Assembly: GCA_035048815.1 (NCBI GenBank)
Contig: JAUCBN010000038.1
Coordinates: 15,500,501 to 15,564,500 of the forward strand
Direction of reading: 5' to 3'
Source of the DNA: Abelmoschus esculentus
Taxonomy: Eukaryota > Streptophyta > Magnoliopsida > Malvales > Malvaceae
DNA: 64,000 bases
Under the pieces are notes generated by a model, which searched no databases, was not told where the DNA came from, and saw only the letters and a program-made list of their open reading frames with translations. Position numbers and translations under genes: made by a program. Below, in pieces: positions 53,020 through 64,000 of this stretch (within the stretch, counting starts at the first letter, position 1; each line of letters opens with the position of its first letter).

Positions 53020-54326
53020 TCAAGCATAATACCTCTTGATCCAATCGGAATTCACAGGATTACCCAACTCATTCCCGTCCATCTCTGTCAGAATGACAGC
53101 TCCCCCTGAAAAGATCTTCTTCATAATGTACGACCCTTCCCAGTTAGGCATCCATTTCCCTCGAAAATCCTTTTGAATAGGTAGAACCCTTTTTAGTACC
53201 ATATCTCCTTCCTGAAATTCACGAGGCCTAACCTTCTTATTATAGGCTCGCATTATTCTTTTCTGATACATCTGACTATGACAAATGGCGTTCAATCTCT
53301 TTTCCTCTATCAGATTCAAATTGTCTATCCTGACTTGTGTCCATTCAGCATCTTCCAATTTAGATTCACTCAGAATTCGGAGAGAAGGTATTTCGATTTC
53401 GAGTGGTAAGACTGCTTCCATACCGTAAACCAGTGAGTATGGGGTTGCCCCGGTCGAGGTTCGTATTGAGGTTCGATAAGCAAACAACGCAAAAGGCAAC
53501 TTCTCATGCCAATCCTTAAAAGTATCTGTAGTTTTCGCTATGATCCTCTTAATGTTCTTATTAACGGCCTCAACTGCTCCGTTCATCTTAGGATGGTATG
53601 CGGTAGAGTTGTGATGCATAACCTTAAACTGTTCACACACCTCAGAAATCATCTTGTTGTTCAGATTTGTGGCGTTATCGGTAATAATTCTTTCTGGCAA
53701 ACCATAACGAAAGATGATCTCTTTTTTCAGAAACCTACAGACCGTAGCTCGCGTGATGTTGGCGTAGGAGGCAGCCTCTACCAATTTAGTGAAATAATCA
53801 ATTGCTACTAAAATGAAGCGGTGTCCATTAGATGCCTTAGGATGAATCTGTCTGATGACATCTATCCCCCAGGCGGCAAAAGGCCAAGGTGCGTTCAAAG
53901 TATGTAACGGCAATGGTGGGGAATGAATTTTATCTGCATAGATTTGACATTTGTGACATCTTTTGGCATGACTAATGCAGTCTCCTTCCATCGTTGACCA
54001 ATAATAGCCACATCTCATGATTTTTCTAGCCATTGCAAAACCATTAGCATGAGTCCCGCATATGCCTTCGTGTATTTCTGTCACTATGGTTTTAGCTTCT
54101 TGGGCGCCAACACATCTCATTAACACCTGATCACTCCCTCTTTTGTACAAGATATCCCCATCGAGGACGTACCCTGATGCCATTCTCTTAATAGTCCTTT
54201 TATCAATATCTGTGGCTCCTTTAGGATAAACTTGAGATTTGATGTACTGCAGAATATCGTGATACCAAGGATTCCCATCTTTCTCCTCTTCCACTCCATA
54301 ACAATGGGCGGGTAATTCGATGCTTT
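53020..54326 (-). pseudogene. Integrase of copy B (domain itself open)
   Basis: H2C2 finger (HEGICGTHANG ... CHKCQ), AWGIDVI, ITDNATN and NGAVEAVNK carry the finger and DDE residues. The C-terminus ends KRYYA. It is open from 54,402 and nearly identical to copy A's integrase, differing at a few residues such as WVEAA/LVEAA. Upstream stops (CAA-to-TAA near 54,454; TGG-to-TGA near 54,509) separate it from RNase H and RT. Confidence 0.92.
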
Positions 54327-54365
54327 GCATATCTAGTGACCTCATTTGAGCCTTTGTGTTTGTCT

Positions 54366-55270
54366 TGAAAGTCGCGGCCAGAGTGGCCAAAGCATCAACC
54401 ATTTGGTTATCCTCCCTCGATAAATATTCAAAACTGATTCTTTCAAAATTTTAAATCAAATCCTGAATCAGATTATAATACTTGATCAACTTGGGGTCCT
54501 TGGTTTCTCACTCTTGCCGTAACTGATAAATGACTAGCGAAGAGTCTCCGAACACTTGAAGGACACGAACCTTCCGTTCGATAGCTGCGTACAGACCCAT
54601 TATATAGGCTTCATATTCTGCCATATTATTAGTGCAAAAGAAATTCAACCTGCTCGTGAGCGGATAATGAACTTCCTCCGGGGAGACCAACATTGCCCCT
54701 ATGCCGTGCCCAAGGGCGTTGGAAGCCCCATCAAAATATAGTTTCCATGGCACTGCGGTTTCGGTTATTCCACCCTCGGCTATGGCAGATACCAAATCTT
54801 CATCCGGGAAATCAAAGTTCAGGGGTTCATAATTCTTCACAACCCGACTTGCCAAGAAATCGGCCACTGCACTGCCCTTTACGAATTTTTGATTCATATA
54901 CACAATATCGAATTCAGACAAAAGCATCTGCCATCGAGCCATCTTTCCTGCCAACGCCGGTGCTTCCATTAGGGCTTTTAAGGGATCAGACCGTGATATC
55001 AGATAGGTGGTGTGATACAACATATATTGTCTCAACCTTTTAGTTGCCCAAACCAGGGCACAACACAACTTTTGAGTCTGTGGATATCGAGATTCGCCTT
55101 CTGTGAACTTCTTACTTAAATAGTAGATTGCTCTTTCCTTCCTACCTGACTCGTCTTGTTGGCCTAACACACAGCCCATTGAGTTCTCGAAAACTGTTAG
55201 GTATAAAATCAATTGTTGATCAGGCACGAGAGCCACTAAAACTGGGGCTTTAGTTAGATAATCCTTGACT
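54366..55270 (-). pseudogene. Two RNase H domains of copy B
   Basis: The gypsy-type domain (AIYYLSKKFTEGE ... SAVADFLASR) is followed by the archaeal-like one (FDGASNALGHGIGAM, NMAEYEAYIMGLYAA, FGDSSLVIYQLRQE). Unlike copy A, the frame is open across both domains as far as LRQE, where TGG has become TGA (near 54,509). A second stop follows at about 54,454. Confidence 0.85.
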
Positions 55271-56235
55271 TTCTCAAACGCTGCCTGACAATCTTCATCC
55301 CATGTTCTTGGGTTATTTTTACGGAGAAGTCTAAAAATAGGGTCACACTTATCCGTTAACTGAGATATGAAACGTGAGATGTAGTTCAGCCTTCCTAAGA
55401 AACCACGAACTTCCTTTTGGGTTTGCGGTGGCGGGAGGTCCCTTATGGCCTTGACCTTATCTGGATCAATTTTTATTCCTCTTCGGCTGACTACGAACCC
55501 GAGGAGCTTTCCGGATGTTACTGCGAAAGTACATTTGGCGGGATTGAGCTTCAACTGATATTTTCTTAACCTCAAAAACAGCTTTTGCAGATTCTAAATA
55601 TGTTCATTCTCCGTCTTGGATTTGACGATCATGTCATCCACATACACTTCAACCTCTTTGTGCATCATGTCGTGAAAAAGAGTCACCATTGCTCTTTGAT
55701 ATGTGGCCCTGGTATTTTTCAACCCAAAAGGCATTACTTTATAGCAAAACGTGCCCCACAGTGTCACGAAGGTGGTTTTTTCCATGTCATCAGGGCACAT
55801 CTTGATCTGATTATAACCCGAAAAACCATCCATAAAAGAAAACCATGAATGCCCCGCAGTATTATCAACAAGGGTGTCAATATGCGGGAGAGGAAAATTG
55901 TCTATGGGACTGGCCTTATTGAGGTCACGATAATCTATGCACATGCGTACTTTCCCATCCTTTTTGGGTACCGACACGATATTCGTAACCCACTCTGGGT
56001 ACTTCGCTACTTTCAAGAATCCAACTTCGAACTGCTTTCTTACTTCTCTAATTTTCAACAACATATCCGTTCTAAACCTACGGAGCTTTTGTTGGACGGG
56101 CTTATTCTCCGGTCGTGTGGGTAGCTTGTGTACAATAATATCTGTATTTAGACCTGGCATATCTTGATACGTCCAAGCAAAAACATCTTTAAACTCCGAA
56201 AGTAACCCAATTAATTTTTCCCTTGAGTCAGGTGC
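55271..56235 (-). pseudogene. pol: Reverse transcriptase of copy B
   Basis: Motifs VPKKDGKVRMCIDYRDLNK, FSFMDGFSGYNQI and YVDDM are intact. The frame starts abruptly: the acidic linker and intron present in copy A (8,130-8,628) are missing, with a TAG shared at the junction. A CAG-to-TAG change near 55,595 interrupts the C-terminal part of RT, and one codon is lost near 56,053 (KIREVRK against RIREEVRK). Confidence 0.9.
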
Positions 56236-57783
56236 TATAGGCAGATCGATGCTTGTCTAATTGTTGAGCTTTTCATCCGGGAGACATGGACGAATGACAA
56301 ATAGTGCAGACTTTCCCTTGGCATTCTGGGAGATCATATTTACATCTATCATTTCGAAAATTTCACTCATAAGCTCATCCTCATAAAACTTCTGTCCTTC
56401 TAAATTGGCTTGGTGCACTTTCTCCTCAGAATTCTCAATCCCTTCGAAGGTGAAACTATTCTTAAGATCAGTTTTGACTATTGGTTTCCATGAGATGTCT
56501 TCTCCCCTGAGTCGGGCTCTTCTTTGCTCCTCCCTCCTCTTTCTTTCTTGTTTCCTTTGCAGATAGGTAGGGTGAAAGCCTAACCCAAACTTATCCCTCT
56601 TGTCAATAACACTTCTGACTTTCAGACATCCTTGTAAGTTCTTTCCGAGTCCTCTCCCTTTCCTAGCTCCTTTTCCAACAGTCTCAATCAATACCATCTT
56701 AGTGCAATTCGAATATCTCGGGGTTGGAATCCGACTCCCCTCTGCCAAAAAAGTGGCGTTGATGAATTCCAAGGCTCGAAAGGAACATTCTAGAGCATCT
56801 TCAGTAGGGGGCACATAGAGAACATCCGAAGTTACAGCAACAATGACGTTCTGTTCCGCGTTAACTGTCACAAGTTTTCCTTCCATCGCATATTTCAGCT
56901 TCTGATGAAGGGAAGAAGGGACAGCCCCGGCTGCATGAATCCATGGCCTCCCTAATAAGCAATTGTACGACGGTCGGATGTCCATAACCACGAACTCTAT
57001 AACATATTCGACTGGGCCTATAAGCAGAGGTATCTCAATCTTCCCGGCCACTTCCCTCTGAGTGCCGTCAAATGCCCGGACAGTGTTCTGAAAAAACTTC
57101 ATATGGGAGTTATCAATAGGCAGTCGTTGTAAAGTAGCCATGGGCATAACATTAAGGGCAGACCCGTTATCGATAAGCACTCCTGGCAAAACATGCCCCT
57201 TACAGTGAGTTGTGATATTGAGAGCTTTAGTTGAACCTCTTCCTTCCTCTGGGATTTCATCATCACTGAAAGTGATATAATTATCAACAACTATGTGGTT
57301 CACAATCTGATCAAGTTTCTTGACAGTGATATCTTGTTTTACAAAAGTTTGATTCAACACCTTTAGTAACGCTTCTCGGTGCTTTTCAGAATTTAGTAAC
57401 GGGTCGAGCACCGTGATTCTGGCCGGTTGCTTTCGAAGTTGATCGACCACATTGTACTCACTGTGCTTCAGGAACCTTAAAAACTCTTGGGCTTGAGCCT
57501 CAGTCACGGGCTCGAGGATCTTTGAGGGGGGATCATCCCCGAATACTTTTACTGCTTCTGGCTCAACGAGTTTGCCCTTACCCTTTTGTTCGTCGGGTCT
57601 CTTCTCCTCCTGAGGGGAGTAACATCTCTCGCTCCTTGTAAAGTGCCCTATTTCATTCACTATTTCGGAATTTTGCCCCAATACATCACCTTCCTGAACC
57701 GGCCTCCCCTCTTCTGGTGTAACTGCTTCTTGCGTTCCTGGATTTCCAGGTGTAGAGATATTGGCGGTGTAACTCCAAGGCAC
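56236..57783 (-). pseudogene. Protease and G-patch-like region of copy B
   Basis: One long open frame from about 57,783 to a TAG near 56,259 (TGG in copy A). It holds the protease site DNGSALNVMP (about 57,150-57,180), YNCLLGRPWIH (about 56,940-56,970), and the G-patch-like GKGARKGRGLGKNLQG (about 56,640-56,685). It reads through three of the positions that are stops in copy A, so copy A's breaks are lineage-specific. Confidence 0.88.
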
Positions 57784-59052
57784 CCTCTGTGTGCTTTTAA
57801 AGGGAAAGGTCGAGGGAGGAGTAATTACGAGCCTCAGAACATTTTAGCTATAAGACCCCTCTTCGTCCAACCTACGACTGATGATAAAGGGTCTCCGAGC
57901 TGTGTATTTGTTGCTTGGAATGTCCGTCATACAGATTTCTGGCTTTTCCTCCTCGCATTTTGCAGAGAACTCGATTTCTTTGGTATCCATGAGTGCTTGC
58001 ACCCTACCACGAAATTCCGCGCAAGCCTAGATGTCATGATCACTAGACTGATGGTATTCACAGTATCGACCACATCCCTTCTTTACAATTACCATCCCTC
58101 GGTCAATTAGACGTGCCATGCACAAATGTCGGAACACCCACCTTAAAGGGGATCGTATCTTCGACACCATAGATATGGCCTTTTTAGGGGATTCTTTTTC
58201 GATATTATTAATCCCTTGATTCCCGTGGTTAGGAAGCGGGTTACTAGTGGTACTTGGTTCTCCCAACTGTAAGACTCCCGTATTCAACAAATTCTGAACA
58301 AGCTTCTTGAAAGCTATACAGTTCTCAATGTTATGACCAGGAACGCCGGCATGATATTCGCAATGTGCTTTTGTATCATACCATGCTGGATATGATGGAC
58401 TGAAAGGAGTCACATGGAAAGGTCGCATGTGAATGAGAAGCTTTTCATTGCTGGTAAATCCTGCCATCTTCCGACAGAACATGGTCACATGTGCGGTGGG
58501 GCATGTTGTGCCGTCATACTTTTCGAACTCAGGTGTTCTGAATTTCGGGGAAATTTCTATATCGGGGACTAGGCTGAGGTCGCCCGCATTCAAACCAAGA
58601 GAATCCTCCTCTACTTCTCTAACCCGGAGCTTTTCTTCAAGGTCTTTCCTAGTCTCCTCGAGTTGTTTAGAGAATTCTGCTTTTACTTTACTGAATTTCT
58701 CGACCTCATCCAAATCAGGCACATTGTTGCCGGCATTTTCATCACTTTCAGTCGTTCCAAATAACGGATTCTGGATCGATGTTCCGGCTCGGAAACTAAA
58801 CGTCGCTCCCTTTTGTGGGACAGGGGCTGAGCCGATAACAATGGGGGAATATGCTGGTTTTATCCCGGTTTGAAGCGGATTCTCTACCGTTCCTTTTCCT
58901 TTCGCATCATCTTATGGCTTAAGTCCTAACATTTGGGTGAGCTATTCCAGCATGTCTTGCTGAGCTTTCAACATGGATTCTTTCAATTCCAACTGCGATC
59001 TTTCTATCTGGCTTCTCAGATCTGCTTCTAACCTACTGAAGTGTTCTTCCAT
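57784..59052 (-). pseudogene. gag: gag of copy B with capsid deletion
   Basis: Starts at the ATG at 59,052. The capsid domain is missing: GFTSNEKLLIH joins directly to MRPFHVTPFSP near 58,431, removing bases corresponding to about 5,333-5,945 of copy A. The two Cys/His motifs (CEYHAGVPGHNIENC, CEYHQSSDHDI) remain. Stops include TAG near 58,028 and TAA near 57,843, both CAA in copy A. It cannot form capsid. Confidence 0.87.
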
Positions 59053-59302
59053 TTTTCTCACTTGAGATCGAGTGCAATATTGATGCAGAATGATTGCAAA
59101 TTCTGTTTTACAATATTTTCCAGGTTAATTTAATTGTATACATGATTAATGCATATAAAATGTATGAATGGATGCATGCAAATGATGAAATGCTTCAAAA
59201 AAGAAAACATATGTAAGTAAAGGTGTTGACTCATTTAGTGATCGTCCTTGAACCAACTTTCATTAAACTTTAAAAAGTCTTCATTACAAAGGGAAATAGA
59301 AA

Positions 59303-61593
59303 CTACAGATAGGCGTCAGCCCTAGTTCCTAAATCTTGAATTGCTTTGAGTAGTTGAATGAATCGGGCGGCTTCTTTCATGTCTTGTGCCACAAAGGGTG
59401 TTAAGGCTTCAGCTTCCGCGGCTAGGTTTTTCACATATTGGGCCACTTCTTGTACTTGTACCATTAGAGTGGTGTTATAATCATCTCGGTCTTGTATCAT
59501 GCGGGTGGCATCACGAAGACGACGCAACCAATAATTATCTCCTCCTTGTGCAGCCCCCTCGAGGACCACTAGTCGTCCCAAATAGTCTTGAACCTTGGCT
59601 TCTAACTCTCCTATCCGTGCTTGAAGCGATGCGTTCTCTTGTTGACTGAGCTGTAATTCCAAAAACCCATTTCTGGCCACATATTTCTCTAAAGAGCGGT
59701 CCAAATCCTCGACTTTGTGTTCCAACAGAGCATTCCGAGCTTGACACTGTTTCAGAATTTCAGAAGTAGAGACATACAGATCTTGCATCTCATAGAAACG
59801 ATTCTTATTTTCCTGAGCCCTTCTTTTCCACGCGTTAGTATTTTCCCTTTCTCACACTACGGTTTGTTTTCCTTTCTCTTTTTCTTCCCGGTACCTTTCT
59901 CTTTCTTGGTTGATTGCTCTCCTAGCATCCCTCTTTTCTTTCTCAATTTCAGCCTCTCGGATTTCTATTTCCTTATTCATGGCTTGCTTACCCCTTTCCT
60001 TTTCTTCTTCTAGGATACGAATCCCGTTCATCCTTTTCCTTTCCACAGCGAGAAATTTCTTTCGGTTAGCAGTTTGTACCTGAGTATACAACTTGATGGT
60101 GTCTTTTTGGTAGAGGGCATTTTTCTCACTCAAATCTTCATTAGCCTTCTTTAGCTGTTTAACTGTCCCATCCTTGACATCGAGATCCAAACTTACTTTG
60201 TATAGTTCTTCCACATACTGGGCTTTCATTTTCTCCATCTGTTTTCTGACTTCATCCTTCTCACTTAGTATATCGGCTTTAGAAGGGACAATGCGCATGT
60301 GCTCCTCCAATGTCATCGTAGGCCCGTGGTCGGATATCAAGATTTTGTCATTAACCCTGATACGTCTCCAAAGGTCGTAATCCGGTGTGGTCATTTCTTG
60401 ATTACTTCCTTCTACTCGAATGCGATAACAGTAGCCCCACGCCCTTGTTATCTTTTGGACCTTAGATCGATACTCATTCTTAAAAGGGAACTCGGCTTCA
60501 CTCAAACCTGCCGTGAAAGGAATAAATTGACGAGATCCAAACTGTCTAGATACCAGAAGGGGTGCACAGGCAATTCCTCCGTGTAAGCCGATCATCATGA
60601 CCCAATTGTAGTCACCGATCCTGTAAAGGAAATGAAACTCATGACCCATCCACGGGACTCTCCACACAATATCATCATCCCACAGATTCCTGAAGATTTC
60701 TGACCATTTTCTTTTATCGAGATCCTCTCGCCACTCTCTAGCTAAATATTCTAGTACCGGGGAGAAACTTCCCTGAAAGATACCAGACAAGACCTGGGTT
60801 GGCTCCTTCCAAAAGTGACTTTGTATCTATATCTGAAGAAGTTGTGCACACCCTCTAAAATGTCCTTCTTCATGTTTCCGACAAGCATTCAAAGAAATGA
60901 AAGTTTCTGTCAATATGGCCATTACCGGGTTAGCTTTCTTCTTTAAACGATCGAACAAATCAAGAATGGCCACATCTATGTTACCCAATCCTCGGGGAAA
61001 AATAACCAACCCGTATATGCCTATGGCAAATAAATCCATCTTCATTTCCTCATCTGGATGCACGGGTATTATATCCCGAATGCTCTCCCATGAAAACGCG
61101 ATACTTTCTCCCCGAACCTGAATTATTCTTTTGGCCCACGCATCACTCATTTCGGCTAGAGAACTCAACTTCGAATGATAGTTCTGAGACTTAGGAGGCT
61201 TCGAATAGATCCAATCCTTGTTGACATTCCTTCTATTTATCAAAGCTGTGTATTCTTCTATTGTTGGTATCAAATCATTTCCATTGAAGGTGAAACAGCA
61301 GAAAGCGGGATTCCAGAACTGAAAAGCGGCTCTAAGCAAAGGCTGGTTAATCCCAACATATATTAACTGAGCTATATCCCCATAATTTTCACGGAACCAG
61401 TTTTGTACTCTCGCTTCCCAACTTCCCATATTTCTTTTAGCTCATACAGATCGTTCTGTTGTAGACTGGCATACGTGTAACCGGGCACAATGCGCTCACT
61501 TGGTTGACTGTCTCCAAAGGCCTTTTGATTGACTTCGGACCAATGTCGAATTGCTGAGTTCTTATCTTGGAAACCTAGAAGACTTTTATCCAT
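59303..61593 (-). pseudogene. ORF1 of copy B (DUF7745-like plus coiled coil), broken
   Basis: Begins MDKSLLGFQDKNS at 61,593 and ends DLGTRADAYL at 59,303, the same reading as ORF1 of copy A. Breaks: a frame change near 61,430, a TAG near 60,825 (TGG in copy A), and a TGA near 59,850 (TGG in copy A). The coiled-coil half (59,303-60,350) is the part duplicated in inverted orientation at 62,886-64,000, which carries the same TGA. Confidence 0.8.
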
Positions 61594-62204
61594 AATGAAA
61601 GCTCTCAATGCGGGCAAACCACTCGAATCAACACCTTTAAAAAGAAATGCAAAAAGAATACAAGAAAAGGAAGAAAACAAAACAAAAAAGAACGTGTTAG
61701 CGCAGATAAATAATAACAGGATAGGTAAAGGATGCAAATAAATGAATAAAGAAACACACAAATTCTAACATCATACCTAATTTCCTAGGTTATCCGCATG
61801 GCTCTAATGGGGTGGGTTTACTAGTTCTCTAAATGCAATTTTGGTTCTAGGAGGTACCCGAATTGTCCTTGTTGTCCTCTTCTAAGAGTAGCAAGACCCC
61901 CGATCATCACCCATTATAGGCTCATCTCAATCGAGTTCAATTTGGGAGGACCCTTTCGCTATGCCCATACGGGGAAACAATATTCCCACGAAGACATATG
62001 GTAGTCGAACCCCGAAAGTACTTTACTAGGCCCATACGAAGGAACAATATCCTTAGTATTTTCCCCCCACTTAGAGAGATGGGTTGGAATGATATAACTT
62101 CGAATTAATAAACAAATGATAATTTAATTGCCACTTTAATTCAAACTTCCAAAATTAATTAAGCGGTATTTAAAAACAAGGCTTGACTCGTTTGAAAAAT
62201 TTGT
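61594..62204 (-). other. Untranslated leader of copy B
   Basis: Counterpart of 1,526-2,167 in copy A, with the same cgtatgggc phrases and, next to ORF1, a purine stretch on + that is the pyrimidine tract on -. I see no gene. Confidence 0.6.
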
Positions 62205-62221
62205 CCCCAGCGGAGTCGCCA
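62205..62221 (-). other. Primer binding site of copy B (tRNA-Arg type)
   Basis: On the - strand TGGCGACTCCGCTGGGG, identical to copy A, two bases inside the 5' LTR end at 62,224. Confidence 0.85.
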
Positions 62222-62223
62222 AC

Positions 62224-62890
62224 TGTTGCGACCCTTTAAAAGTCTAAATAATTAATGGGTATGAGGAAGGTCACTAGTGAAAATGAAATTGAGGGATTGA
62301 AATTCTGAAAAGAAGAATTAGGTCTTGGAATTTTGGGATTAGGGTTTCAAATTAGAAATTGATTTAAAATATTGGGAATTAGGGTTTAGGTTGTTTTTTT
62401 TTAAAATGGGAATTTTGAAAATCAGGGTTTGAAAGATCCTAAATTAAAGTGAATTGAGAATTTTGAGAACTAGTTAAAAGGAATTGAAAAGATTTAAAAG
62501 ATTAGGGGTAAAACTGATTTTAGGGATTTAAAACTTAAGGATTAAGACATTTGCAAGGATATGAAAGGGATAGATAATATTTAAAGATTTTAAAAAAGGG
62601 TGGAATCGTCACCGGCCATTTTGGTAGGCCGGACACCGTAAAAACCAGAGATTCAAAATGATTTAGGTTCGAGAGTCGGTTACGGTTAAAAACGGGTTTA
62701 GAGTTTAAAACCGCCCAAAATTGGCACCTTTATAAATTACCGCTTAATTAATTTTAGATTTTTTAGATTAAAGTGACATTTAAATTAATTTGTGTATGGA
62801 CTGTTATATTATTTTTTTTTTTGGCTTAATTATTCATTTAAGGGTTTATTATTTATGTTTTATTTATTTGAAATATAATAATAATAAAAT
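62224..62890 (-). repeat. 5' LTR of copy B with 2.1-kb internal deletion and truncated end
   Basis: 62,224-62,791 matches 48,470-49,037 of the 3' LTR. It then jumps to match 51,148-51,245, dropping about 2.1 kb. Both partners share ATTT at the join (62,788-62,791). At 62,886-62,890 it switches, within AAAAT, to gag-side sequence of the opposite orientation. Nothing of the LTR start (TGTAATCAC) is present. Confidence 0.88.
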
Positions 62891-64000
62891 GCCCTCTACC
62901 AAAAAGACACCATCAAGTTGTATACTCAGGTACAAACTGCTAACCGAAAGAAATTTCTCGCTGTGGAAAGGAAAAGGATGAACGGGATTCGTATCCTAGA
63001 AGAAGAAAAGGAAAAGGGTAAGCAAGCCATGAATAAGGAAATAGAAATCCGAGAGGCTGAAATTGAGAAAGAAAAGAGGGATGCTAGGAGAGCAATCAAC
63101 CAAGAAAGAGAAAGGTACCGGGAAGAAAAAGAGAAAGGAAAACAAACCGTAGTGTGAGAAAGGGAAAATACTAACGCGTGGAAAAGAAGGGCTCAGGAAA
63201 ATAAGAATCGTTTCTGTGAGATGCAAGATCTGTATGTCTCTACTTCTGAAATTCTGAAACAGTGTCAAGCTCGGAATGCTCTGTTGGAACACAAAGTCGA
63301 GGATTTGGACCGCTCTTTAGAGAAATATGTGGCCAGAAATGGGTTTTTGGAATTACAGCTCAGTCAACAAGAGAACGCATCGCTTCAAGCACGGATAGGA
63401 GAGTTAGAAGCCAAGGTTCAAGACTATTTGGGACGACTAGTGGTCCTCGAGGGGGCTGCACAAGGAGGAGATAATTATTGGTTGCGTCGTCTTCGTGATG
63501 CCACCCGCATGATACAAGACCGAGATGATTATAACACCACTCTAATGGTACAAGAACAAGAAGTGGCCCAATATGTGAAAAACCTAGCCGCGGAAGCTGA
63601 AGCCTTAACACTTTTGTGGCACAAGACATGAAAGAAGCCGCCCGATTCATTCAACTACTCAAAGCAATTCAAGATTTAGGAACTAGGGCTGACGCCTATC
63701 TGTAGTTTCTATTTCCCTTTGTAATGAAGACTTTTTAAAGTTTAATGAAAGTTGGTTCAAGGACGATCACTAAATGAGTCAACACCTTTACTTACATATC
63801 TTTTCTTTTTTGAAGCATTTCATCATTTGCATGCATCCATTCATACATTTTATATGCATTAATCATGTATACAATTAAATTAACCTGAAAAATGTTGTAA
63901 AACAGAATTTGCAATCATTCTGCATCAATATTGCACTCGATCTCAAGTGAGAAAAATGGAAGAATACTTCAGTAGGTTAGAAGCAGATCTGAGAAGCCAG
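62886..64000 (+). pseudogene. Inverted fragment of Ogre-family ORF1/gag start (copy C, continues past the window)
   Basis: Begins inside ORF1's coiled coil (NALYQKDTIK region) and runs through ORF1's end (about 63,705), the spacer and the gag start (ATG at 63,956). It is the inverted counterpart of about 59,010-60,125 in copy B, nearly identical, with about 2.8 kb between the arms. It shares copy B-specific variants (NGIRILEEE, RIGELEAK, the TGA at about 63,155) that copy A lacks. It has its own one-base loss near 63,613 and a V-to-E change near 63,555. Either a separate insertion or a segmental inverted duplication; an assembly join cannot be excluded. Confidence 0.85.

Larger units (their letters stand above)
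48470..62890 (-). mobile_element. Ogre/Tat-type Ty3/gypsy LTR retrotransposon, copy B (- strand, 5' end rearranged)
   Basis: Same family as copy A, opposite orientation. The 3' LTR is 48,470-51,755, the internal region 51,756-62,223 and a shortened 5' LTR 62,224-62,890. Internal proteins are nearly the same as copy A, but the LTRs differ much more. Relative to A it lacks about 0.6 kb of gag capsid sequence (junction near 58,431) and about 0.5 kb spanning the intron and the RT lead-in (junction near 56,240). It carries its own stops. It interrupts the chromovirus-like element at 48,470, with caaac (48,465-48,469) as the candidate target site, but the other flank is lost in the rearrangement at 62,890. 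Confidence 0.93.

Overview
The window is nuclear DNA of a flowering plant, most likely a eudicot. It has spliced genes with GT-AG introns, a plant-type lectin receptor kinase, a Cf/Ve-type receptor-like protein and plant Ty3/gypsy retrotransposons. There is no bacterial-style gene organisation, and I cannot name the species. Transposable elements take up well over half of the sequence.

Layout. (1) 1-16,878: one large Ogre/Tat-type Ty3/gypsy element on the + strand, beginning inside its 5' LTR. It carries a tRNA-Arg primer site, an extra ORF1 upstream of gag, gag-protease, a G-patch-like segment, a probable intron, RT, two RNase H domains, integrase, a repetitive 3' region and a 3.1-kb 3' LTR. 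(2) 16,879-22,682: AT-rich intergenic DNA with an hAT-like fragment split by a Mutator-like MITE that has a telomere-like core, an unrecognised decayed gene, and a complete hAT-like MITE. (3) 22,683-25,208: an intact single-exon lectin receptor kinase on the - strand. (4) 25,209-32,978: AT-rich DNA with a degenerate AT-rich array, a 187-bp satellite of about eight copies, and another hAT-like element. (5) 32,979-40,211: a six-exon gene for an Aha1 N-domain Hsp90 co-chaperone. A 5.2-kb chromovirus sits antisense in its first intron and a MITE in its fifth. (6) 40,212-46,331: a tandem duplication of a receptor-like protein gene. The first copy is intact (996 aa) and the second is a deletion pseudogene. 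(7) 46,332-48,469: the 5' part of a second chromovirus, inserted in that pseudogene. (8) 48,470-62,890: a second Ogre/Tat-type element on the - strand, inserted in the chromovirus, with a rearranged 5' LTR. (9) 62,886-64,000: an inverted piece of the same Ogre family joined directly to the rearranged LTR.

The three apparently functional host genes are a signalling receptor kinase, a cell-surface immune-type receptor lacking a kinase, and a chaperone regulator. They are not an operon and nothing in the sequence shows that they act together. All retrotransposon coding regions carry stops, frameshifts or deletions, so no element here looks autonomous. Most stops that can be polarised against the other copy are C-to-T or G-to-A changes, as expected for methylated DNA.

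The most informative observations are the Ogre-type intron (present in one copy, deleted in the other), the microhomology junctions around 62.8 kb, a primer-site-like sequence inside the Ogre LTR, the telomere-cored Mutator MITE, the palindromic 187-bp satellite with a three-unit higher-order repeat, and the large antisense retroelement within an otherwise spliceable intron.
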